Below are positions 31,425 to 40,486 of a stretch of DNA of 64,000 nucleotides, one piece after another. How positions within the stretch are numbered: the stretch's first letter is position 1; every line of letters begins with the position of its first letter. Where the stretch lies: contig NZ_UUON01000048.1 of assembly GCF_900590885.1 (NCBI RefSeq), positions 186,001 through 250,000 of the forward strand, given 5' to 3'. This stretch comes from Pseudomonas viridiflava. Its GTDB lineage: Bacteria; Pseudomonadota; Gammaproteobacteria; Pseudomonadales; Pseudomonadaceae. Under the pieces are notes generated by a model. That model saw only the letters and a program-made list of their open reading frames with translations, made no database searches and was not told where the DNA came from. A program made the position numbers and the translations under genes.

Positions 31425-33533
31425 TTATGCGGCGGCAACCTGCACCGGCACGCCATTGAGCGCGGCGTTTCCAGACAATTCGTCCAATTGCCGCTCGTCG
31501 GTCAAGTCATTCGCACTCGCACCCGGTTGCCCGCTGGCGATGGTCATCTGCACACCCGGGCGACCATGGCCCCAGCCATGCGGCAGGCTGACCACGCCAG
31601 GCATCATGTCCAGGCTGGCCAGTACTTCCACCTCGATCATGCCGATGCGCGAACTCACCCGCACGCGCTGGCCGTCGCTCAACTGGCGGCTGGCCAGGTC
31701 GTCGGGATGCATCAGCAATTGGTGGCGAGGCTTGCCCTTCACCAGGCGATGATAGTTATGCATCCAGGAATTATTGCTGCGCACATGACGACGGCCGATC
31801 AGTAACAGTTCGTCCGCTGAGGGTACCCGCTGCGCGGCAAACCGCTCCAGGTCGGCGAGGATCACCGCCGGCGCTGCCTGCACTTTGCCATCGGCGGTTT
31901 TCAAGCGCGCCGCGAGGTTGGGCTTCAGCGGCCCGAGGTCGACGCCATGGGGGTGATCCGCCAGCATCGCCACCGACAGCTTGTGCGTGGACGCGTCGCC
32001 ATACACCCCGGCGCGCAGCCCGAAATCGATCATCTGCGCAGGCGGCATCGTCGGCTTGAGCGTAGCGCCGGTCTGCGCTGCAAAAGCCTTGGCCAAACCG
32101 ACAAAAATCTCCCAGTCATGCAGCGCACCCGCAGGCTTGGGCAGGATCGCTCGGTTGAAACGGGTGACGTTGCGCACGGCGAACATATTGAACGTGGTGT
32201 CGTAGTGGTCGTTTTCCAGCGCCGAGGTGGACGGCAGGATCAGGTCGGCGTAACGCGTGGTCTCGTTGATATACAAGTCGATACTGACCATGAACTCCAG
32301 GCCATCCAGCGCCTGTTCCAATTGGCGACCGTTGGGCGTCGACAACACCGGGTTGCCCGCCACCGTCACCAGCGCGCGGATTTGCCCATCGCCGTCGGTC
32401 AACATTTCTTCAGCCAAAGCCGACACCGGCAACTCGCCGCCATACTCCGGGCGCCCGGAAACCCGGCTTTGCCAGCGATTGAAATGCCCGCCGCCGGTCG
32501 ACGCCACCAGGTCTACCGCCGGCGTGGTGCACAAGGCGCCGCCCACCCGGTCGAGGTTGCCGGTCACCAGGTTGATCAACTGCACCAACCAATGACACAG
32601 CGTGCCGAACGCCTGGGTCGACACGCCCATGCGCCCATAACACGCAGCCTTGTCGGCGGCGGCAAAGTCCCGCGCCAGTTGGCGGATCTGCTCGGCAGGC
32701 ACCGCGCATTGGCGGCTCATGGCCTCGGCGGTAAAGCCGGCGATGGCGCCGCGCACATCGTCCAGGCCTTCGACCGGCAGGTGGCTGTCGCGGGTCAGGT
32801 TCTCACTGAACAAGGTGTTGAGCAGCCCGAACAGCAATGCTGCATCCCCGCCAGGCCTTACGAACAGGTGTTGGTCGGCCATCGCCGCCGTCTCGCTGCG
32901 GCGTGGGTCGACCACTACCACTTTGCCGCCACGGGCCTGGATGGCCTTGAGGCGCTTCTCCACATCGGGCACGGTCATGATGCTGCCGTTGGACGCCAAC
33001 GGGTTGCCGCCCAGGATCAGCATGAAGTCGGTGTGGTCGATGTCCGGGATCGGCAGCAGCAGCCCATGCCCGTACATCAAGTGGCTGGTGAGGTGATGGG
33101 GCAACTGGTCAACCGACGTGGCGGAAAACCGGTTGCGCGTCTTGAGTTGGCCGAGGAAATAGTTGCTGTGGGTCATCAGCCCATAGTTATGCACGCTGGG
33201 GTTGCCTTGATACACCGCCACCGCATTCTGCCCATGCCGCGTCTGAATGGCCGCCAGGCGTTCGGCTACCCGCTTAAAGGCGTCTTCCCACGGGATCGGC
33301 TGCCATTCGCTGCCCACGCGCAGCATGGGCTGGTGCAGGCGGTCCGGGTCATTCTGGATATCCTGCAGCGCTACGGCCTTGGGGCAGATATGCCCGCGAC
33401 TGAAGGTATCCAGTGCGTCTCCCTTGATCGAGGTGATCGCCAGGCTGCCGTCGTCGGCTTGGCTGGTTTCCAGGGTCAGGCCGCAGATGGCTTCACACAG
33501 ATGGCAGGCACGGTGGTGGAGAGTCTTGGTCAT
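31425..33533 (-). CDS. Molybdopterin-dependent oxidoreductase (formate dehydrogenase/nitrate reductase family)
   Basis: A 702-residue soluble enzyme of the DMSO reductase superfamily binding bis-MGD and a [4Fe-4S] cluster. Cluster ligands are in RACHLCEAICGLTLE and RGHICPKAVAL. Cofactor-binding segments include LLILGGNPLASNGS-like text (MLILGGNPLASNGSI), VVVVDPRRSETA and the C-terminal VVSLPHGWGHGRPGVQM. The start at 33533 (MTKTLHHRACHLCE) matches the family; the frame stays open 111 nt upstream. The substrate is not evident. No redox subunit is adjacent. Confidence 0.9.
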   Translation of the reverse strand: MTKTLHHRACHLCEAICGLTLETSQADDGSLAITSIKGDALDTFSRGHICPKAVALQDIQNDPDRLHQPMLRVGSEWQPIPWEDAFKRVAERLAAIQTRHGQNAVAVYQGNPSVHNYGLMTHSNYFLGQLKTRNRFSATSVDQLPHHLTSHLMYGHGLLLPIPDIDHTDFMLILGGNPLASNGSIMTVPDVEKRLKAIQARGGKVVVVDPRRSETAAMADQHLFVRPGGDAALLFGLLNTLFSENLTRDSHLPVEGLDDVRGAIAGFTAEAMSRQCAVPAEQIRQLARDFAAADKAACYGRMGVSTQAFGTLCHWLVQLINLVTGNLDRVGGALCTTPAVDLVASTGGGHFNRWQSRVSGRPEYGGELPVSALAEEMLTDGDGQIRALVTVAGNPVLSTPNGRQLEQALDGLEFMVSIDLYINETTRYADLILPSTSALENDHYDTTFNMFAVRNVTRFNRAILPKPAGALHDWEIFVGLAKAFAAQTGATLKPTMPPAQMIDFGLRAGVYGDASTHKLSVAMLADHPHGVDLGPLKPNLAARLKTADGKVQAAPAVILADLERFAAQRVPSADELLLIGRRHVRSNNSWMHNYHRLVKGKPRHQLLMHPDDLASRQLSDGQRVRVSSRIGMIEVEVLASLDMMPGVVSLPHGWGHGRPGVQMTIASGQPGASANDLTDERQLDELSGNAALNGVPVQVAAA

Positions 33534-33970
33534 GGCCAGTCTCTTTATAGGGGCTTTGTGGGCCTCACTATGGGCCGAGGCCACAAAGGGCACCAGCAAC
33601 GTTCGTCCCGTGAATCGACGTGCATCAGGCCCGGCCATGGCCAAGCGTGAGCAAATGTTTCAGAAACCTCGCGTACAGCCACTGAAACCGACATAGCCTG
33701 GCCCGGCCCCGCCCCCGCGCATTGCAAAAGGTTGCAACGCCAGTGTACAAATGGCCCGCTGCTGTCAGGAAATCGTCTTCAAAAGCGCTCAGGCGCCCTT
33801 CTTGAACACCCCTAAAAACGTAGCCCTATTGGTAAGACGCGACATTTAATGTCAATATCGCGCCTTCCCCTATTTCGTCGCCCCGTGCGGCTTTCGCCGC
33901 AGGTCTCGCCCGTTGTCACAATAAACAAGGCTTTGAGTATCTGCGGTCTGTTGCAAAAAGGTAGTTAATG
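33534..33970. promoter_or_regulatory. Intergenic region with a possible ArgR site before argF
   Basis: The 437-nt gap holds no convincing gene. At 33829-33844 the minus strand reads TGTCGC-N8-AA, the Pseudomonas ArgR half-site consensus. It partly overlaps an exact palindrome GACAT-TTA-ATGTC at 33841-33853. Both lie about 120-140 nt before argF. Confidence 0.45.
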
Positions 33971-34891
33971 ATGAGCGCAAGGCACTTTCTCTCCCTGATG
34001 GATTGCACGCCCGAAGAGCTGGTCAGCGTGATCCGTCGAGGCATTGAGCTTAAAGACCTGCGTAACCGCGGCGTACTGTTCGAGCCTTTGAAAAACCGCG
34101 TGCTCGGGATGATTTTCGAGAAGTCGTCGACCCGCACCCGCGTGTCCTTCGAAGCCGGCATGATCCAACTGGGTGGCCAAGCCATCTTCCTGTCTTCGCG
34201 CGACACCCAACTGGGCCGTGGTGAGCCGATTGCCGACGCCGCCCGCGTGATGTCGCGCATGCTCGATGCGGTGATGATCCGCACCTTCGCCCACAGCACG
34301 GTGACCGAATTCTCTGCCAACTCCCGGGTACCGGTGATCAACGGCCTGTCCGATGACCTTCACCCGTGCCAGTTGCTGGCCGACATGCAAACCTTCCTCG
34401 AACACCGCGGCTCGATCCAGGGCAAGACCGTGGCCTGGATCGGCGACGGCAACAACATGTGCAACAGCTATATAGAAGCGGCGATCCAGTTTGACTTCCA
34501 ACTGCGCGTCGCCTGCCCTGAAGGCTATGAGCCTGACGCGCGTTTCCTCGCACAGGCCGGTGACCGCGTGACCCTGGTACGCGACCCGCGCGACGCAGTG
34601 ATCGGCGCACACCTGGTCAGCACCGATGTGTGGACCTCCATGGGCCAGGAAGAAGAAACCGCCAAGCGCCTGGCCCTGTTCGCGCCCTACCAGGTCACGC
34701 GCGCCCTGCTCGACCTGGCCGCACCGGACGCGCTGTTCATGCACTGCCTGCCGGCCCACCGTGGTGAAGAGATCAGCCAAGACCTGCTCGACGACGAGCG
34801 TTCGGTGGCGTGGGACCAGGCGGAAAACCGTCTGCACGCACAGAAGGCCCTGCTCGAATTCCTTGTACCGCCTTCGTACCATCACGCATGA
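33971..34891 (+). CDS. argF: Ornithine carbamoyltransferase (anabolic)
   Basis: Makes citrulline from ornithine and carbamoyl phosphate. The protein is 306 residues from the second of two adjacent ATGs. Substrate motifs: EKSSTRTRVSFEAGM for carbamoyl phosphate, DDLHPCQLLADMQT and MHCLPAHRGEEI for ornithine. It overlaps the next gene by ATGA, an arrangement that also occurs in P. aeruginosa. Confidence 0.97.
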   Translation: MSARHFLSLMDCTPEELVSVIRRGIELKDLRNRGVLFEPLKNRVLGMIFEKSSTRTRVSFEAGMIQLGGQAIFLSSRDTQLGRGEPIADAARVMSRMLDAVMIRTFAHSTVTEFSANSRVPVINGLSDDLHPCQLLADMQTFLEHRGSIQGKTVAWIGDGNNMCNSYIEAAIQFDFQLRVACPEGYEPDARFLAQAGDRVTLVRDPRDAVIGAHLVSTDVWTSMGQEEETAKRLALFAPYQVTRALLDLAAPDALFMHCLPAHRGEEISQDLLDDERSVAWDQAENRLHAQKALLEFLVPPSYHHA

Positions 34892-35997
34892 GCCAGCCAT
34901 TACTGCTGAACCTGCGCAACCTGGCATGCGGCTATCAAGATCAACGGGTGGTGCAGAACCTCAACCTGCACCTCAATGCCGGCGACATCGGTTGCCTGCT
35001 GGGCTCCTCGGGCTGTGGCAAAACCACGACCCTGCGCGCAATTGCCGGGTTCGAGCCGGTGCACGAAGGTGAAATCAGCCTGGCCGGTGAAGTCATCTCC
35101 AGCGCCGGTTTCACCCTGGCACCGGAGAAACGTCGCATCGGCATGGTATTTCAGGACTACGCGCTGTTTCCGCACCTCAGCGTGGCCGACAACATCGCCT
35201 TCGGCATCCGTAAGCATCCGCAAAAGGATCGCGTGGTCGCCGAACTGCTGGAACTGGTCAACCTGAAAAACCTGGGCAAGCGCTTCCCCCACGAGCTCTC
35301 CGGCGGCCAGCAACAGCGCGTCGCCCTGGCCCGCGCGCTCGCGCCGGAGCCGCAATTGCTGTTGCTGGATGAGCCGTTCTCCAACCTTGATGGCGAGCTG
35401 CGCCGCAAGCTCAGCCACGAGGTGCGCGACATCCTCAAGGCGCGCGGTACCAGCGCGATCCTGGTGACCCATGATCAGGAAGAAGCGTTTGCCGTGAGCG
35501 ATCAGGTCGGCGTATTCAAGGAAGGCCGGCTTGAGCAGTGGGACACGCCCTACAACCTGTATCACGAACCGCAGACGCCTTATGTGGCCAGTTTTATTGG
35601 CCAGGGCTATTTCATCCGTGGCCAATTGAGTTCACCGGAGTCGGTGAATACCGAGCTGGGTGACCTGCGTGGCAACCGCGCCTACACCTGGCCTACCGGT
35701 GGCGCGGTGGATGTATTGCTGCGCCCGGATGACATTGTTTATGCCCCGGACAGCGCGTTGAAGGCGCGGATCGTCGGCAAGACCTTCCTCGGCGCCTCGA
35801 CCCTGTACCGTTTGCAACTGCCGACGGGTGCACAGCTGGAGTCGATTTTCCCCAGCCACGCGGATCATCAGGTGGGAGCGGAGGTGGGGATTCGGGTGGC
35901 GGCTGAGCATCTGGTGCTATTCCAGGCGTCGGGCAGCACGGCTGCGCAGATTCCCCAAACCGAATCTGGCGTGCGGCGCTACAGTCCGGCCAACTGA
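34888..35997 (+). CDS. ABC transporter ATP-binding protein (iron/polyamine-type)
   Basis: A 369-residue importer ATPase of the PotA/FbpC type. Walker A GSSGCGKTTTL, signature ELSGGQQQRVALARAL, Walker B QLLLLDEPFSNLD and the His switch VTHDQEEAF are intact. A C-terminal TOBE-like domain runs from about residue 240. The start overlaps argF; no permease or binding protein gene is adjacent, so its transporter partners and substrate are unknown. Confidence 0.9.
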   Translation: MSQPLLLNLRNLACGYQDQRVVQNLNLHLNAGDIGCLLGSSGCGKTTTLRAIAGFEPVHEGEISLAGEVISSAGFTLAPEKRRIGMVFQDYALFPHLSVADNIAFGIRKHPQKDRVVAELLELVNLKNLGKRFPHELSGGQQQRVALARALAPEPQLLLLDEPFSNLDGELRRKLSHEVRDILKARGTSAILVTHDQEEAFAVSDQVGVFKEGRLEQWDTPYNLYHEPQTPYVASFIGQGYFIRGQLSSPESVNTELGDLRGNRAYTWPTGGAVDVLLRPDDIVYAPDSALKARIVGKTFLGASTLYRLQLPTGAQLESIFPSHADHQVGAEVGIRVAAEHLVLFQASGSTAAQIPQTESGVRRYSPAN

Positions 35998-36020
35998 TTA
36001 TCTGAAAACACACAGAACCA

Positions 36021-36110
36021 ATGTGGGAGGGGGCTTGCCCCCGATAGCGGCGGGTCAGTTATAGACAAGCTGACTGATAAACCGTCATCGGGTGCAAGCC
36101 CCCTCCCACA
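36021..36110. repeat. REP palindrome pair (REPIN)
   Basis: ATGTGGGAGGGGGCTTGCCC and an inverted copy ending CCCCTCCCACA enclose GTCAGTTATAGACAAGCTGAC. It sits between convergent genes. Confidence 0.9.
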
Positions 36111-36137
36111 CTGGATTTCATGTGCCTCAAGTAAGCG

Positions 36138-36608
36138 TCACACCCGACCAATTTCTGCGAACTTGGCCTGGGTATGTTCCGCCAGCACCGCTGCCGGCAG
36201 CTCCACCTCCAAGCCCCTCCTCCCCGCACTCACATGAATCGTCGCAAACTGTCGCGCCGTAACATCGATAAACGTGCGCAACCGCTTCTTCTGCCCCAAT
36301 GGGCTGATCCCCCCCAGCAGATAACCGGTGGAACGCTGCGCCGCCGCAGGGTCGGCCATCTCGGCTTTTTTCACGCCCGCTGCCTGCGCCAGCGCTTTCA
36401 AGTCCAGACTTCCGACGACCGGCACCACCGCCACCAATAATTCGCCCTTTTCACTGCAGGCCAGCAGGGTCTTGAATACCTGCGCCGGGTCGAGGCCCAA
36501 TTTCTCTGCGGCCTCCAGCCCATACGAGGCCGCCTTGGGGTCGTGCTCATAACTGTGGACGCGATGTTCGGCGCGAACTTTTTTCAACAGATCCAAAGCG
36601 GGGGTCAT
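36138..36608 (-). CDS. ybaK: Cys-tRNA(Pro) deacylase YbaK/EbsC
   Basis: A 156-residue trans-editing enzyme that removes Cys from mischarged tRNA-Pro. Family segments: YEHDPKAASYGLEAAEKLGL, VFKTLLACSEKGELLVAVVP and STGYLLGGISPLGQKKRL. Length is normal. It is monocistronic between a REPIN and the glycerol genes. Confidence 0.93.
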   Translation of the reverse strand: MTPALDLLKKVRAEHRVHSYEHDPKAASYGLEAAEKLGLDPAQVFKTLLACSEKGELLVAVVPVVGSLDLKALAQAAGVKKAEMADPAAAQRSTGYLLGGISPLGQKKRLRTFIDVTARQFATIHVSAGRRGLEVELPAAVLAEHTQAKFAEIGRV

Positions 36609-36764
36609 AGCGTCTCCGGGCGTGGCGAACAGATGGCCAATTCTAGGCCAAGCCCCTGCAAAACGCTCTAGTGCGGCGCGTGCAGCGGTGAAGGTTTAAT
36701 GAGAGAAGCGTGATCATTCACCAGACCAATAGTTGGAAAGTGACTGACGGTTCACTTTCGACCT

Positions 36765-36806
36765 TTGACAGCCGTGATTCTTGTCTATATTTTTTCGTTT
36801 CCGAAT
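36765..36806 (+). promoter_or_regulatory. Predicted glpF promoter with GlpR-like operator
   Basis: TTGACA (36765-36770) and TATATT (36786-36791) form a plausible promoter with a 15-bp spacer. TTTTCGTTTCCGAA, an inverted TTCG/CGAA element, covers the start region at 36792-36805. GlpR of the DeoR family binds TTCG-type half-sites, so glycerol-3-phosphate-responsive repression is likely. Confidence 0.55.
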
Positions 36807-36934
36807 ACTGTGGGAATAGGACTACAGTATTTGAGCAGTAAGCCGTTTCGGAGATGGGGATCCCCGCCACGGTGAAAATCGCGCAAGGCCCGTTGAGGCC
36901 AATCGCCAGACAAGAACAACAACTGAGGTTTTCC

Positions 36935-37792
36935 ATGACAACTGCTCTTCAACAGCCTTCACTTTCGAGCCAATGCATGGCCGAATTCCTGGGGACTGCG
37001 CTGCTGATCTTCTTTGGTACCGGATGTGTTGCCGCGCTCAAAGTCGCGGGTGCCAGCTTTGGCTTGTGGGAAATCAGTATCATCTGGGGCGTCGGCGTGA
37101 GCATGGCGATCTACCTGAGCGCCGGTATATCCGGGGCCCACCTCAACCCGGCGGTAAGTATCGCCCTGTGCATTTTTGCCGACTTCGAAAAGCGCAAACT
37201 GCCTTTCTATATCCTCGCCCAGATCGCCGGCGCCTTCTGCTCGGCGGCTTTGGTGTACACGCTCTACAGCAATCTGTTTTTCGATTACGAACAAACCCAC
37301 CATATGGTGCGCGGTTCGCAAGCCAGCCTGGAATTGGCCTCGGTGTTTTCCACCTACCCCCATGCGCTGCTGAGCACCGCCCAGGCGTTTCTGGTCGAGA
37401 TGGTCATCACCGCCATCCTGATGGGCGTGATCATGGCCCTCACCGATGACAACAACGGCCTGCCACGCGGCCCGCTTGCTCCACTGTTGATCGGTTTGCT
37501 GATCGCGGTGATCGGCAGCGCCATGGGCCCGCTGACCGGCTTTGCGATGAACCCGGCGCGGGATTTCGGCCCCAAGCTGATGACCTTTTTCGCTGGCTGG
37601 GGTGAAATGGCCTTTACCGGCGGTCGCGATATTCCCTACTTCCTGGTTCCGATTTTCGCGCCGATTGTCGGCGCATGCCTCGGTGCTGCGGCCTATCGCG
37701 GGCTGATTGCCCGCCATCTGCCGAGCGCCGCACCTGCCACAACGGATGAAACACCTGACACGGCTGTCAACGGCAAGACCCGTATTTCCTGA
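36935..37792 (+). CDS. glpF: Glycerol facilitator GlpF
   Basis: An aquaglyceroporin of 285 residues with six membrane spans. The two NPA boxes are in AHLNPAVSIAL and FAMNPARDFGP. The ATG at 36935 follows TGAGG at a good distance. It is the first gene of glpFK; the 325-nt upstream gap holds the predicted promoter and operator. Confidence 0.97.
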   Translation: MTTALQQPSLSSQCMAEFLGTALLIFFGTGCVAALKVAGASFGLWEISIIWGVGVSMAIYLSAGISGAHLNPAVSIALCIFADFEKRKLPFYILAQIAGAFCSAALVYTLYSNLFFDYEQTHHMVRGSQASLELASVFSTYPHALLSTAQAFLVEMVITAILMGVIMALTDDNNGLPRGPLAPLLIGLLIAVIGSAMGPLTGFAMNPARDFGPKLMTFFAGWGEMAFTGGRDIPYFLVPIFAPIVGACLGAAAYRGLIARHLPSAAPATTDETPDTAVNGKTRIS

Positions 37793-37867
37793 TAGCGCCA
37801 GCCTGGCCCCTGCCCTTCGCGGCCCAGGCTGATTTCTGACTTCCTTATTTCGTCCAAGGCAATCGAC

Positions 37868-39373
37868 ATGACCGACATTCAGAATAAGAACTACATCATT
37901 GCCCTCGATCAGGGCACCACCAGTTCCCGCGCGATCATCTTTGATCGTGACGCCAACGTGGTCTGCACCGCCCAGCGTGAATTCACTCAGCACTACCCGC
38001 AGGCCGGCTGGGTTGAACATGACCCGATGGAAATTTTCGCCACCCAGAGCGCGGTGATGGTCGAGGCGCTGGCTCAAGCCGGCCTGCACCATGACCAGGT
38101 CGCTGCCATCGGTATCACCAACCAGCGTGAAACCACCGTGGTCTGGGACAAGGTCACCGGCCGCCCGATCTACAACGCCATCGTCTGGCAGTGCCGCCGC
38201 AGCACCGAGATCTGCCAGCAGCTCAAGCGCGACGGCCACGAGCAATACATCAACGACGCCACTGGCCTGGTCACCGACCCGTACTTCTCCGGCACCAAGC
38301 TCAAGTGGATCCTCGATAACGTCGAAGGCAGCCGTGAGCGTGCGCGCAATGGCGAACTGCTGTTCGGCACCATCGACAGCTGGCTGATCTGGAAATTTAC
38401 CGGCGGCAAAACCCACGTCACCGACTACACCAACGCCTCGCGCACCATGCTCTTCAACATCCACACCCTGGAGTGGGATGCGAAGATGCTGGAGATTCTC
38501 GACGTGCCGCGCGAAATGCTGCCGCAAGTGAAGTCCTCGTCGGAAATCTACGGCCGTACCAAAAGTGGCATCGCCATCGGCGGTATCGCCGGCGACCAGC
38601 AAGCGGCGCTGTTCGGCCAGATGTGCGTGGAAGCCGGCCAGGCCAAGAACACCTACGGTACCGGCTGCTTCCTGCTGATGAACACCGGCGACAAGGCGGT
38701 CAAATCCAAGCACGGCATGCTCACCACCATCGCCTGCGGCCCGCGTGGCGAAGTGGCCTACGCCCTGGAAGGCGCCGTATTCAACGGTGGCTCCACCGTG
38801 CAATGGCTGCGTGACGAGCTGAAAATCATCGCCGACGCGACCGACACCGAATACTTCGCCGGCAAGGTCAAGGACAGCAACGGCGTGTACCTGGTACCCG
38901 CCTTCACCGGCCTGGGCGCGCCGTACTGGGACCCGTATGCGCGTGGCGCGCTGTTCGGCCTCACCCGTGGCGTACGCGTGGATCACATTATTCGTGCAGC
39001 CCTGGAGTCGATTGCCTACCAGACTCGCGACGTACTCGACGCCATGCAGCAGGATTCCGGCGAACGCCTCAAGGCCCTGCGTGTGGACGGCGGCGCGGTA
39101 GCCAACAACTTCCTGATGCAATTCCAGGCCGATATCCTCGGCACCCAGGTCGAGCGCCCGCAAATGCGCGAAACCACCGCACTCGGCGCAGCCTACCTGG
39201 CCGGCCTGGCCTGCGGGTTCTGGGGCAGCCTGGACGAGCTGCGCGGCAAGGCGGTGATCGAGCGCGAATTCGAACCGCAACTGGATGAAGCGGCCAAAGA
39301 GAAGCTCTACGCCGGCTGGCAAAAAGCGGTCAGCCGCACCCGCGACTGGGAGCCGCACGAAGGCGCTGAATAA
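37868..39373 (+). CDS. glpK: Glycerol kinase
   Basis: Phosphorylates glycerol after uptake by GlpF; 501 residues. FGGY-kinase motifs: IALDQGTTSSRAIIFD for phosphate binding, GWVEHDPMEIF, and the C-terminal LKALRVDGGAVANNFLMQFQ and ETTALGAAYLAGLACG. Separated from glpF by 75 nt without an evident terminator. Confidence 0.98.
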   Translation: MTDIQNKNYIIALDQGTTSSRAIIFDRDANVVCTAQREFTQHYPQAGWVEHDPMEIFATQSAVMVEALAQAGLHHDQVAAIGITNQRETTVVWDKVTGRPIYNAIVWQCRRSTEICQQLKRDGHEQYINDATGLVTDPYFSGTKLKWILDNVEGSRERARNGELLFGTIDSWLIWKFTGGKTHVTDYTNASRTMLFNIHTLEWDAKMLEILDVPREMLPQVKSSSEIYGRTKSGIAIGGIAGDQQAALFGQMCVEAGQAKNTYGTGCFLLMNTGDKAVKSKHGMLTTIACGPRGEVAYALEGAVFNGGSTVQWLRDELKIIADATDTEYFAGKVKDSNGVYLVPAFTGLGAPYWDPYARGALFGLTRGVRVDHIIRAALESIAYQTRDVLDAMQQDSGERLKALRVDGGAVANNFLMQFQADILGTQVERPQMRETTALGAAYLAGLACGFWGSLDELRGKAVIEREFEPQLDEAAKEKLYAGWQKAVSRTRDWEPHEGAE

Positions 39374-39456
39374 GCCAACGTCGGGTTGTAACTGGCAGGG
39401 AGCGGATTCCTGCGTCATCATGGGCCACTTTTGTATGGCAGCCCAAAGGACGCCCC

Positions 39457-40212
39457 ATGAATCTGCCTCCCCGCCAACAACAAATCCTCGAACTGGTGCG
39501 CGAACGCGGCTACGTCAGTATCGAGGAAATGGCGCAGCTATTCGTTGTCACCCCGCAAACCATCCGCCGCGATATCAACCAGCTGGCGGACGCCAATCTG
39601 CTGCGCCGCTACCACGGCGGCGCGGCCTATGACTCCAGTGTTGAAAACACCGCGTACGCCATGCGTGCCGACCAGATGCGCGACGAGAAACAACGCATCG
39701 GCGAAGCCATCGCCGCTCAGATCCCCGATCACGCCTCGCTGTTCATCAATATCGGCACCACCACCGAATCCATCGCGCGTGCGTTGCTGAATCACAATCA
39801 TCTGAAAATCATCACCAACAACCTCAACGTCGCCACCATGCTCAGCGCCAAGGACGACTTCGACGTGCTGCTCACCGGCGGTAATGTGCGGCGTGACGGC
39901 GGCGTGGTGGGCCAGGCGAGTGTCGACTTTATCAACCAGTTCAAGGTCGATTTCGCCCTGGTGGGTATCAGCGGCATCGACGAAGACGGCAGCCTGCTCG
40001 ACTTCGACTACCAGGAAGTCCGGGTTTCCCAGGCGATCATCGCCAATGCGCGGCAGGTGATCCTGGCGGCGGATTCGAGCAAGTTCGGGCGCAACGCCAT
40101 GATTCGCTTGGGGCCGATCAGTCTGGTGGATTGTTTAGTGACCGATCAGCAGCCGGTGCCGGCGTTGGTGCAGTTGTTGAATGAGCATAAGGTTCGGCTG
40201 GAAGTCGTTTAG
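39457..40212 (+). CDS. glpR: Glycerol-3-phosphate regulon repressor GlpR
   Basis: A 251-residue DeoR-family repressor. The HTH is YVSIEEMAQLFVVTPQTIRR, near residues 20-40. The effector domain contains FINIGTTTESIARALL, ITNNLNVATMLS and VGISGIDEDGSLLDFDYQE. Located between glpK and glpD, the standard Pseudomonas order. Confidence 0.97.
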   Translation: MNLPPRQQQILELVRERGYVSIEEMAQLFVVTPQTIRRDINQLADANLLRRYHGGAAYDSSVENTAYAMRADQMRDEKQRIGEAIAAQIPDHASLFINIGTTTESIARALLNHNHLKIITNNLNVATMLSAKDDFDVLLTGGNVRRDGGVVGQASVDFINQFKVDFALVGISGIDEDGSLLDFDYQEVRVSQAIIANARQVILAADSSKFGRNAMIRLGPISLVDCLVTDQQPVPALVQLLNEHKVRLEVV

Positions 40213-40222
40213 CGCCCGCACC

Positions 40223-40303
40223 ACCGCTATCGGGGGCAAGCACCTCCCACATTGGAATGCGATCAACCTGTGGGAGGGGCGGTGCGACGATTCGACTTGC
40301 CCC
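40223..40303. repeat. REP-type palindrome pair between glpR and glpD
   Basis: GCTATCGGGGGCAAGCACCT and GGGAGGGGCGGTGCGACGAT-like inverted parts form an imperfect, partly decayed REPIN. Confidence 0.65.
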
Positions 40304-40426
40304 AGAGAGCAATCTATCTGACACCCCCCTCCCCCAAGCCCATGTTCACATTTCTTCCTTTCCCCACCCTTCGATGAGTATTTTCAATCGAAGTCGGCTG
40401 GCTGCGCGCGCATTTATCAGCTACCA

Positions 40427-40463
40427 TTTTCGCAAATGAACATTAATGTTCGAATTCCAATAC
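40427..40463. promoter_or_regulatory. GlpR-like operator upstream of glpD
   Basis: An exact 14-bp palindrome GAACATTAATGTTC (40438-40451) is flanked by TTTTCG and CGAAAA. AATGTTCGAA at 40445-40454 matches the E. coli GlpR half-site WATKYTCGWW in all positions. It lies about 35-50 nt before the glpD start. Confidence 0.6.
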
Positions 40464-40486
40464 GAAAAAGATCGCGAGGCCAGCCG

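Noticed and set aside
31947..33650. A 567-codon open plus-strand frame opposite the molybdopterin oxidoreductase
   Set aside because: Antisense shadow of a well-supported gene; no domain recognisable.
36959..39421. An 820-codon open minus-strand frame opposite glpF and glpK
   Set aside because: It is the mirror of two certain genes in high-GC DNA, has His/Gly/Val-rich antisense composition and no ribosome site.
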